IMG/VR virus record: IMGVR_UViG_3300021976_000027
Coordinates: 1 to 48,129 of that record
DNA: 48,129 nt
Origin: a virus
Strand: one strand, 5' to 3'
Positions 1-6,496 of the stretch are shown here, one piece after another. Within the stretch, counting starts at the first letter, position 1. Each line of letters begins with the position of its first letter. Position numbers and translations under genes: made by a program. The notes below the pieces were generated by a model. The model was not told the origin of the DNA. It saw nothing but the letters and a program-made list of their open reading frames with translations, and searched no databases.

Positions 1-144
1 GCGCGACAAATGCGTCAAACTCGCGCTTGGTCATTTCTCCTAAGTTCTTAACAGCGACGCGGGCGAACAACCGATTGATATCGGCGTCAAGTTCGAGCGC
101 AACGCGGGCGAATTGAATGCCAGCATTACGCTTTAGTCCGGTTA
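1..144. repeat. Left copy of the contig end overlap
   Basis: These 144 bases recur at 47987-48129. The copies match throughout except near their distal end: T127 is A in the right copy, and the TTT run at 132-134 has only two T there. Both copies lie inside the same gene, which becomes continuous when the ends are joined at this overlap. It is therefore best read as assembly redundancy of a circular or circularly permuted genome, not as a biological terminal repeat. The left copy keeps the head gene in frame; the right copy does not. Confidence 0.93.
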
Positions 145-193
145 AATAAACCGAATGCCTCAATAGCAAATCGTGTACGTTACGTTCGGGCAT
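1..193 (-). CDS. Minor head (MuF-like) protein, N-terminal part; continues at 47986
   Basis: The start codon (193-191) overlaps the portal stop codon, as expected for translational coupling of portal and MuF-type genes. The first residues are MPERNVHDLLLRHSVYLTG. The gene runs off the left edge and continues in frame from 47986 down to 47244, giving a 311-aa protein. This part is the helical N-terminal region; the conserved motif lies in the other fragment. It is a minor head protein expected inside the capsid near the portal. Confidence 0.85.
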   Translation of the reverse strand, partial: MPERNVHDLLLRHSVYLTGLKRNAGIQFARVALELDADINRLFARVAVKNLGEMTKREFDAFVA

Positions 194-1697
194 TAGCTGG
201 CCCCGGACGTTCATTTGCTTTTGCCGGATCATTCTCGTTAGCGTTCGCCGGATCGGCGTCATCCTCGCCATCAAGCGGTGGCAACGTCGCGCGCATGTCG
301 TCGATTTCTTTCCGGGCGAGTTCGTCGGCTAGCGTAGCGATGCCGCCACGGCGCAAATTCGCGCGCAACTCGGACCAAGAAATCGCTTCGCCTTGCCACT
401 CTTGAATGAGCGCGGTTCGTTCGTTCGACGACAGTTTGATCAAATCGAATTGCGTATTGAGTTCGAATTCGATCAACTGCTTTTTCGTCCCATCTTCGCC
501 TTCCGCGCCTTCCTCGAATTTTTCACCTTCGAACCTTGCGACATGACGCAACGATCGCGTGAACGCGTCAGATACGTTATCAGCCGACGACGACAATGTT
601 GATGTCTCGTACGACTGATCAATTGACGCCTCCGTCGCCGTGCGCTGTACGGCCGTAGGATCGACAAGCTTCGCCCCCAGCGCGACCATTTGACCTTCCT
701 TATGCTTCATAGCCTCCATTGGGAGGGTATTCGGCGCAATCTGCACAAGGCCCGCCGCCGCCCCGGCGGGCAGCGGGATCGCAGCCCATGAGCCAAGTTG
801 AATTTTGCCCTTGAGCACTGACTTGACCCATTGTTCCGTCAAACCGCTAAACCATACGGTCGGCTGACCCATGACATAGCAAGCTTCCTCATAGTCCGCT
901 GAATTTCGATAATGTGCGATATTCATCGTTGCAAGATCGTATAGCGGCGGCTGATCCGGGTCCGGGTCGTTATTCTCAGCGCCGACGAATTCAAATGGAA
1001 TTTCCTCAAACGCGTTCCCTTTCGCGTCAGTCGGCGTCAACGTTTCAACGGGACGATCGCCGTCCGTATCGCGATACAATAATTGCGTGTATACGCCATC
1101 GATAAGGCGCAAGACGCGATATTGTTTCCCGTACGTGATCAGAAATCCGTCGTCACTTTTGACGTACTTTTCTTGAATGACGACAAGCGATTTAACCTTG
1201 CGACCTTTGACGTTATCCCAACGCCAATTAATGATATCTTTCGGATCGTAAACCGTCAGGTTCGCCCGATACAATTCCTTTTCGGCCGCGCTGATTTGGC
1301 CTGACGTTGTGGGGAAGTCCGTCAGAATTCCCGTACGGCCGAACCCGATTGTAAATCCCGAACAATACTTGGCAAGCTGCGTCAACGATACGCCAAGACC
1401 GGTAGCATCTTCCGTCAGCTTCGCCATACCATCGGGGAGCACAATAACAGGTTCACGAGAAAACACTTGGCCGACAAGTCCGCCCAAGGTTCGCTTGACG
1501 ACGTTGTAAAACACGGCCCGCGTCAAATACGCATCGTAGCGCGCGCGGTTCTCGTTTGACATGTCGCCCGCGTTTGGTCGCGGCAAATATCGATCACGAC
1601 GATATTTGACTTGAAATTCTCCTAGGATCGTATCGCGGATTACGTCCCATTGCGCGTTAAGATTACGCATGCTTTCGTGTAGAGTTGAGACTGGCAT
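180..1697 (-). CDS. Portal protein (DUF4055 type)
   Basis: The 505-aa product matches the DUF4055 phage portal family in length and pattern: an N-terminal segment around RDTILGEFQVK followed by YLPRP, then NVVKRTLGGLVGQVF, and a helical C-terminal half containing AVQRTATEASIDQ. It should form the dodecameric ring at the capsid vertex through which DNA is packaged and ejected. The acidic, Ala/Asn-rich last 40 residues look disordered. It sits directly after the large terminase (9-nt gap) and overlaps the start of the MuF-like gene, the usual TerS-TerL-portal-MuF order. Family assignment is from recalled sequence pattern, not a search. Confidence 0.88.
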   Translation of the reverse strand: MPVSTLHESMRNLNAQWDVIRDTILGEFQVKYRRDRYLPRPNAGDMSNENRARYDAYLTRAVFYNVVKRTLGGLVGQVFSREPVIVLPDGMAKLTEDATGLGVSLTQLAKYCSGFTIGFGRTGILTDFPTTSGQISAAEKELYRANLTVYDPKDIINWRWDNVKGRKVKSLVVIQEKYVKSDDGFLITYGKQYRVLRLIDGVYTQLLYRDTDGDRPVETLTPTDAKGNAFEEIPFEFVGAENNDPDPDQPPLYDLATMNIAHYRNSADYEEACYVMGQPTVWFSGLTEQWVKSVLKGKIQLGSWAAIPLPAGAAAGLVQIAPNTLPMEAMKHKEGQMVALGAKLVDPTAVQRTATEASIDQSYETSTLSSSADNVSDAFTRSLRHVARFEGEKFEEGAEGEDGTKKQLIEFELNTQFDLIKLSSNERTALIQEWQGEAISWSELRANLRRGGIATLADELARKEIDDMRATLPPLDGEDDADPANANENDPAKANERPGPANART

Positions 1698-1706
1698 AGT
1701 ATCCCC

Positions 1707-3269
1707 CTAATGCGGACGGCTGATATCCAACGTGCGCGCGTAACGGTTCGCACCTTTCAACACGCGATAGCGGACGCAATCATACGGATGATCTTCGGCT
1801 TCCGTATCTACGTCGTCGATTTTCTTATCATCGCGAGGAAGCGCCGGTAACGTCGATATGCACGCATTACAATGCGAAAAGAAATATAACCCCGCACCCT
1901 CTTTTCTCACGGATGCTTCTAATCGTTCGCGAACAAGTTGCAAACCCATTTTACGCGATCCAGCCGACTTATCCGAACTTTCCCAATGAATGCCTTTATC
2001 GGCCATCTTCTTTTCAATCGTGTCAACTTCGATTTCGCGAACGTCACGTATCGAATTGTCTGCCGGTCCGGGCCATGGCATACTTGCAATGATACCGTTC
2101 TCGTACATTCCCTTTTCTATCTTTAAGATACCTTCGGCGATGTCAGGAGCCGACAGCCGCAAACCTTGATTGGTTCCAATTTCTTTCGAACCATACCATT
2201 CATTGATTACGACAAGTGTTCCAGGCGGCGGGCAAAAGGTTGATCCGTCCTGCATAGTCATTTCCTCGCCGCTAGCTTCGGCGAACCATACGACGCAGAA
2301 CGGTTGCGTCGATCCCCAATCAAAACAACGATCCAATCCCCAACTTTCAGGGATCAACGGCGAATTACGTCCCTGATTAGTCAAACGCGCAACGCCCCAT
2401 TTCAGCGGATCAAACGGCAGGATATGAATATTCTTCCGCCACAAATCCGACAATGCGCCGCCCGCTACGATATCCCAATCGCCGTACAACCACGCGGCAC
2501 GGATGTTAGGATCGGTAATGTTCTCAAGTTCGGCGATATATTCAGGGGACAAATAGATATTTTCTCGATACGATCCAAAGATTGTAACTTGCGTCTTTGT
2601 AACAGGTTCTTTCATTTGCGTTCGAGGATTGAATACGTCAATCGTTTTACGAACGATTTGACCATAAGGCGCTACGTCGATAAACCGACGTTTTACAGCG
2701 GCATGGCCCGCACCGTATGGGTTCGTTGTCGCGAACACTTCAAGAGGAATATTCGGTAACTTCGGATTGTCCTTTTCAGGAGTGAACGAACTACGATTAC
2801 AACTCATCATTCGGTCAAACAAATCGAGTTGCGGGTATTTGCAGAGTTCGTTCCATCCAATGAATGGAAATTCTTGTCCGTGATAATTCCAATAGTCGTC
2901 AAGTTGCTTGATCGCACGGAACAACAATTCTTCGCCAGTCGGCCAAACCCATTTGTAATCTTGCGCCGACGATAAGAACCGTGCTCCGTCGCCGAACGCA
3001 TTGAACCAACGTCGAGACTTCGACACAAGATCGTCAAGGTTCTTGTATTCGCGATCGAAGATGACACCACGCCAAAACGATCCGTAGCCTACCCCCACAT
3101 TCTTGCGGAAACGCATAAGCTGTGTGTCGGTTTTACCGGGGCCACGTGCGCCAGTGTACAGCGTGATATGCGCCCGCGTATCGAGTGCGAGTTCCTGCGA
3201 TGATCCCGGTATCGGCGTCCAAACTGTTTCAACGCCGTTCGTAAATGTTTGGGGTTTATCTTGCAGCAT
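1707..3269 (-). CDS. terL: Terminase large subunit
   Basis: 520 aa. Residues 39-47 are TGARGPGKT, a Walker A P-loop. FPFIGWNEL (134-142) fits the Walker B strand with the catalytic glutamate, though Trp-Asn replaces the usual second acidic position. TTNPYGAGH follows as the coupling motif. The C-terminal half has the RNase H-fold nuclease pattern: CFDWGS near residue 320 supplies the first aspartate and the D-rich segment before HPYDCVRYR the last. The protein is the ATP-driven DNA packaging motor and headful nuclease, docking on the portal encoded next. The preceding terS ends 1 nt upstream of its start. Confidence 0.93.
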   Translation of the reverse strand: MLQDKPQTFTNGVETVWTPIPGSSQELALDTRAHITLYTGARGPGKTDTQLMRFRKNVGVGYGSFWRGVIFDREYKNLDDLVSKSRRWFNAFGDGARFLSSAQDYKWVWPTGEELLFRAIKQLDDYWNYHGQEFPFIGWNELCKYPQLDLFDRMMSCNRSSFTPEKDNPKLPNIPLEVFATTNPYGAGHAAVKRRFIDVAPYGQIVRKTIDVFNPRTQMKEPVTKTQVTIFGSYRENIYLSPEYIAELENITDPNIRAAWLYGDWDIVAGGALSDLWRKNIHILPFDPLKWGVARLTNQGRNSPLIPESWGLDRCFDWGSTQPFCVVWFAEASGEEMTMQDGSTFCPPPGTLVVINEWYGSKEIGTNQGLRLSAPDIAEGILKIEKGMYENGIIASMPWPGPADNSIRDVREIEVDTIEKKMADKGIHWESSDKSAGSRKMGLQLVRERLEASVRKEGAGLYFFSHCNACISTLPALPRDDKKIDDVDTEAEDHPYDCVRYRVLKGANRYARTLDISRPH

Positions 3270-3270
3270 T

Positions 3271-3744
3271 CTAATCCCGTGAATGCTCGATTAGTTTCGC
3301 CTGTTGACCGGCGGCGCTCTTTTCCCAATCATCATTGCTGCCGTGATCCTTTACGATCATGACGCGGTTGTTCGTTACACTGTTGTTGATGTTGATCCCG
3401 CCGCCCTTTTCGATAAAGCCGCGCATTTCGGCATAAAGACGATAAGCGGCCAACCGGTCCTTAGCGTCACGGTTTTGCATTTCGGCAAGATCAAAAACAC
3501 GGCGAGCGGCGATAGCCTTCGACGGCAAGAAATAATCTTCGCCGAATTCGGCTAGCAAGTCGGCTTGTTTCGATAAGACATAGAAATCATGAACCCAGGT
3601 TTGCGAAACCTCAAGAGCGCGCACCGTGTTTGTTCCGAACAGCTTCAACGCGTTCCCAAATGGATCATTCGGGAATTGCAACAATAGCATTGCGTACGCG
3701 TCCTTAAGCGTATCGTCAAAACTTGTTAGCGTCGTCGTCTTCAT
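3271..3744 (-). CDS. terS: Probable terminase small subunit
   Basis: 157 aa, immediately upstream of terL. The N-terminal half is helical with a possible DNA-binding helix pair; the segment DAKDRLAAYRLYAEMRGFIEK is the type of region found before the C-terminal tail of many small terminase subunits. Its role would be to recognise the packaging site and regulate TerL. The start overlaps the upstream membrane-protein gene by 29 bases in another frame. Identification rests on position, size and pattern. Confidence 0.75.
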   Translation of the reverse strand: MKTTTLTSFDDTLKDAYAMLLLQFPNDPFGNALKLFGTNTVRALEVSQTWVHDFYVLSKQADLLAEFGEDYFLPSKAIAARRVFDLAEMQNRDAKDRLAAYRLYAEMRGFIEKGGGININNSVTNNRVMIVKDHGSNDDWEKSAAGQQAKLIEHSRD

Positions 3745-4030
3745 TCTTCTTTTCCATATAGTCCAATGCTAGTTGCCTAGACGACATATCCGGTGTTAGC
3801 GTTCCTTCGCGAGCGACGCGCCAAAACTCCAACGCTCGAATACGCAAATCATGTCGTCCGTGTTCTGCCTGAAATTGCCTTTCTAGTTTGGCCGCACTTT
3901 CATATGTCGCGGCACGGTTACGACTGAATTGTGCATTCAGCCACATAAGACCGGCAACGACACTGGATGTCCATAGAACGAAAAACGTGGCTATGGCGAT
4001 AACGACGATAACCGCCTCATTTGGTTGCAT
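3716..4030 (-). CDS. Single-pass membrane protein of the lysis region (holin candidate)
   Basis: 104 aa. Residues about 6-32 form one strong transmembrane segment (AVIVVIAIATFFVLWTSSVV), followed by a charged, helical region and an acidic Lys/Glu/Asp tail. It lies between Rz1 and terS in the lysis cluster. No other clear small holin gene is present nearby, so this is a holin or antiholin candidate, although a second inner-membrane spanin-like protein is also possible. No family was recognised. Confidence 0.6.
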   Translation of the reverse strand: MQPNEAVIVVIAIATFFVLWTSSVVAGLMWLNAQFSRNRAATYESAAKLERQFQAEHGRHDLRIRALEFWRVAREGTLTPDMSSRQLALDYMEKKNEDDDANKF

Positions 4031-4051
4031 AGCCCGGCGCTATTCCTCTTT

Positions 4052-4273
4052 TTATTTCTTCGGTGCCTGCCAACACTTTGTACGCTCGCCGAATTCGTTG
4101 TGTCCGATGATATCATCCGCCGCGTTAGGATCATTCGCGACAAGATAGTTTGCGGTTGCGCGCTTCAACCCGACAGGTTTCCAGCCGTCGCAATGAAGAC
4201 CGCTACTCGCGCACCCAACGGTCAAGACGCTGCTTACGCTCAGTAGCAGGAAGATTGCGAATTTCCGTGTCAA
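4052..4273 (-). CDS. Rz1-like outer-membrane spanin lipoprotein
   Basis: A basic N-terminus and hydrophobic stretch are followed by the lipobox LTVGC, so this should be a lipid-anchored protein. It starts inside the Rz-like gene in another frame (71-base overlap), the classic Rz/Rz1 arrangement. The mature part is short, with two further cysteines and a CDGWKPV segment seen in many prophage lysis-region lipoproteins. A TTG start at 4273 is chosen because AAAGGA stands 6 bases before it; a GTG at 4288 is possible. With the Rz-like partner it would fuse inner and outer membranes at lysis. Confidence 0.7.
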   Translation of the reverse strand: MTRKFAIFLLLSVSSVLTVGCASSGLHCDGWKPVGLKRATANYLVANDPNAADDIIGHNEFGERTKCWQAPKK

Positions 4274-4448
4274 GACGTATCCTTTCACGAAGATTGTTGA
4301 TTGACTGTTGTTGCTGTTTCAGCGCCGCCGCATTTTTCCCCGCGCTATAGATACGGAGAATGAATACGCCGATCGCAACAGCGGCGAGAGAACCTAGGGC
4401 AACGTATCGCCCTAGTTTACTTCCGATAAGCCAAGCAATGAATGTCAT
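4203..4448 (-). CDS. Rz-like inner-membrane spanin
   Basis: 81 aa from the ATG that overlaps the endolysin stop codon (ATGA) and has GGAGGG 10 bases upstream; an in-frame ATG 18 bases earlier lacks a site. An N-terminal transmembrane segment (about residues 13-33) is followed by a Gln/Asn-rich coiled coil (ALKQQQQSINNLRERI) and a C-terminus NLPATERKQRLDRWVRE, typical of short Rz proteins of proteobacterial phages. It spans the periplasm with the Rz1-like lipoprotein encoded inside its 3' part. Confidence 0.75.
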   Translation of the reverse strand: MTFIAWLIGSKLGRYVALGSLAAVAIGVFILRIYSAGKNAAALKQQQQSINNLRERIRLDTEIRNLPATERKQRLDRWVRE

Positions 4449-5359
4449 GTTTCGGCGTCCCTCCATTTCATGTACCGGCGATAGTAGATGTATCCACCAG
4501 CCGCGACGATAACGAGGAATACCCAGAACGTCGGTTTCGTCACAATGCCCGCAAGGATCGGCATTAGGCTATCAGGCACTTGGCCGATCGTCTCGACGAT
4601 CTTACCGACGACGCCAGCAACGCCCGTACCGGCGACGACAAGCGCCGTATTGCCTTCGGCCGATTGCGCCATGCTTTCAGGCACCGGGGGCATAAGCAAC
4701 GGTTCAAGTTCGTCTTCCTGCATATCCGCAACTTGCATAGGATCGGACGGCGTCAGCACACGAACCCATTGTTTGTAGGCAACAGCCATCTTCGTATCGT
4801 ATTGATTAGCAGCATAACCGTTGCCATTGTAACCTTGAGCGAACCCGGCCCAATTCTTCGACCGTATATGCCGATCGAGTTTCTTCCATTTGATGAACCG
4901 GTACATACAATCGATTTGCGCGGTAAGTTTGCCAGCGCGCATGAAATCGACCATAGCGACGGCCGATTGAAACCCGATCGACGTAGCATTGAACCCCATG
5001 ATTTGTCCAACGCCCCAGGAACACGACGCGTAGGCGGCTTCCTTCGAAATCGCCGTTGCCCTCGCCAGCAACGCGATACGCTTCGCCGACGTATCTTGAT
5101 CAAGATACTGCGTCGATCGCCGCCAACCATTATGCGCAAGACCGGCAGATACGGCTTTATTCTGACGCGCGGGATCGCTCGCCAATTGCTTATAGAATAC
5201 GTGACGTTCGAACAAGAATGTGGGGAACGACGGATCGGCAAGATTATACGGCTTGCCGCTACTTTCGACTTGAACGACAGCTAGCAATGCTGCCGGTTCC
5301 AAGCCTTCACGACGCGCGATCCGAGTAACGCCGTCGATAACGTCTTTCGGAAATGCCAT
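4445..5359 (-). CDS. N-acetylmuramidase endolysin with C-terminal membrane segments
   Basis: 304 aa. Residues 1 to about 200 match the N-acetylmuramidase family PF11860 (formerly DUF3380): the catalytic glutamate in VQVESSGKPY (Glu32), FLFERHVFYK, SWGVGQIMGFN and QGYNGNGY. It should cleave the peptidoglycan glycan backbone. Residues 237-256 and about 277-295 are hydrophobic, the second followed by YYRRYMKW, so the enzyme probably carries a C-terminal membrane hairpin. No N-terminal signal is seen. The gene heads the lysis operon and its ribosome binding site lies inside a hairpin (5367-5396). Confidence 0.88.
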   Translation of the reverse strand: MAFPKDVIDGVTRIARREGLEPAALLAVVQVESSGKPYNLADPSFPTFLFERHVFYKQLASDPARQNKAVSAGLAHNGWRRSTQYLDQDTSAKRIALLARATAISKEAAYASCSWGVGQIMGFNATSIGFQSAVAMVDFMRAGKLTAQIDCMYRFIKWKKLDRHIRSKNWAGFAQGYNGNGYAANQYDTKMAVAYKQWVRVLTPSDPMQVADMQEDELEPLLMPPVPESMAQSAEGNTALVVAGTGVAGVVGKIVETIGQVPDSLMPILAGIVTKPTFWVFLVIVAAGGYIYYRRYMKWRDAET

Positions 5360-5366
5360 AGCAAAA

Positions 5367-5396
5367 CCCCCGCCGCTAGTTGCCTAACGACGGGGG
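5367..5396 (-). promoter_or_regulatory. GC-rich hairpin covering the endolysin ribosome binding site
   Basis: In the leftward transcript a stem pairs 5396-5391 with 5367-5372 (six G:C or C:G pairs), with one mismatch and two more pairs below a 12-base loop. The downstream arm is GGGGG, the only Shine-Dalgarno-like sequence before the endolysin ATG, and is followed by TTTT 7 bases before the start. It could sequester the RBS, act as a weak intrinsic terminator, or both. Confidence 0.55.
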
Positions 5397-5437
5397 TAAC
5401 ACAAAGCCTTGCGGTTGGCAATGTAGTTAACGGAAGC

Positions 5438-6019
5438 TTAGGCGGTCCGCCAAACTCGCGCACCCTTACCGCGACCTTGCGCCGTTTCGTCAACCGAACG
5501 TACGAGGTACTTTTTCGGATCGAGACGCTTCGACGCCGACGAAACCGTTGATGCGATCCGCTTCGCCGGGTTCGGATTGTCGGGCGAAGACGGGATATAG
5601 AACGACTGCCCCACAACCATGTGTTCGAACCCGTATACGCCGGAACCACGGCCGCCACGACGCGGTGCCGGAACAGGCACGTTGTCGTCAAACTTGACGT
5701 TCGGCGGCGGCGCGGCAGTCTGCGGCGCGGCAGTCTGCGGAGCACCCCAGGTTTGCGGCTGCGCCTGCGTCTGCGGCTGCTGCGAAGCGGCATGGACGCC
5801 GACGCCGAGTTCGGTCGCACGGAACGCGATCTTGTTGCCGTCTGCCATGTTTTCATTGAATTCGACCAACGGGCCGCGCGGATCGTTGATCAACGCGAGC
5901 ATCGCGTCTTTCTCGACCATCATCGGAATGTTGGAAACGCGCGATGCGACAGCTTCGCCAAGATAATCGCGGCTTGCGCCGGTCGCGGCCGTCTGCGTCT
6001 TGTTTGGCTTTTTCGCCAT
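5438..6019 (-). CDS. Hypothetical protein with Ala/Pro/Gln linker and conserved C-terminal domain
   Basis: 193 aa with three parts: an N-terminal region (1-70) around DYLGEAVASRVS; a low-complexity linker (75-110) rich in Gln, Ala, Pro and Thr; and a C-terminal domain with YGFEHMVVGQSFYIP, then KRLDPKKYLVRSVDE and a final GARVWRTA. Small phage domains of this last kind recur in replication and regulatory proteins of many phages, but I cannot name a function. It is the first gene after the strong promoter at 6073-6101, with a good site (AGGAG) before its ATG, and leads into the lysis and packaging genes. Confidence 0.75.
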   Translation of the reverse strand: MAKKPNKTQTAATGASRDYLGEAVASRVSNIPMMVEKDAMLALINDPRGPLVEFNENMADGNKIAFRATELGVGVHAASQQPQTQAQPQTWGAPQTAAPQTAAPPPNVKFDDNVPVPAPRRGGRGSGVYGFEHMVVGQSFYIPSSPDNPNPAKRIASTVSSASKRLDPKKYLVRSVDETAQGRGKGARVWRTA

Positions 6020-6042
6020 GTGATCTAACTCCTATTCAATTA

Positions 6043-6054
6043 CCGTTGCAACGG
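6043..6054. promoter_or_regulatory. Perfect 12-bp palindrome CCGTTGCAACGG
   Basis: A perfect dyad about 19 bases inside the -10 element of the promoter at 6073-6101, between the expected transcription start and the ribosome binding site of the next gene. Its position suits an operator. No regulator can be assigned from sequence. Confidence 0.45.
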
Positions 6055-6072
6055 CAATATCGCCGTACCCGA

Positions 6073-6101
6073 ATTAAACCGAATACGTCGATACGTGTCA
6101 A
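6073..6101 (-). promoter_or_regulatory. Strong sigma70-like promoter upstream of lysis/packaging genes
   Basis: Read leftward: TTGACA (6101-6096), 17-nt spacer, TTTAAT (6078-6073). The -35 is perfect and the spacing ideal. It lies in the 102-bp gap between the tail-accessory gene at 6122 and the gene starting at 6019, so it probably drives the lysis-packaging-head block. Confidence 0.7.
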
Positions 6102-6121
6102 GTGTCGAATACGATAGGAAT

Positions 6122-6496
6122 TTAAACCGGTGTAAACAAGCTATCCAAATCCGCCAACTCGCCGATGCATTGTACACTGACGAACGGATCGGCCCCGCTA
6201 CGAATGACCTTCAATTCATAGCGGTACGTTTTATTTTCTCGGAGTGTCGCGGTGACTTGTTGCGCGGGGCTTATCCGTGCCAGCCCTGATCCGGTCGCTT
6301 CGTCAACAACGGTAATTTCGCCGAGTGACTTCGCCAACGTCAAAAGTGCAGTTGAACCACTTGGCGCATTCGAGATACGAAACAAGACTTCCGTATCTGC
6401 GTCCAACGCGATCGGATTACCGTCCGCGTCTTTACATGTGAACGGGATATCCCAAGTTTCGCCGGAATGAAATTGGATATTCTTACGTTGTGCCAT
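6122..6496 (-). CDS. Probable tail/baseplate accessory protein (BppU-N-like fold suspected)
   Basis: 124 aa, all-beta in character. The N-terminus (FHSGETWDIPFTCKDADGNPIAL) and the later segment KTYRYELKVI resemble small structural proteins with an N-terminal BppU-like domain that describe a property as a gradient of beta strands. Its start overlaps the stop of the upstream 527-aa adhesin-like gene (TAATG). Likely a virion protein at the distal tail; specific role unknown. Confidence 0.65.
   Translation of the reverse strand: MAQRKNIQFHSGETWDIPFTCKDADGNPIALDADTEVLFRISNAPSGSTALLTLAKSLGEITVVDEATGSGLARISPAQQVTATLRENKTYRYELKVIRSGADPFVSVQCIGELADLDSLFTPV

Noticed and set aside
1-144. Direct terminal repeat of a linear phage genome
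   Set aside because: The repeat lies inside one gene that reads correctly when the copies are merged; the two differences point to assembly overlap.
4580-5284. 234-codon rightward frame opposite the endolysin
   Set aside because: Antisense shadow of the muramidase; long because of the codon bias of the true gene.
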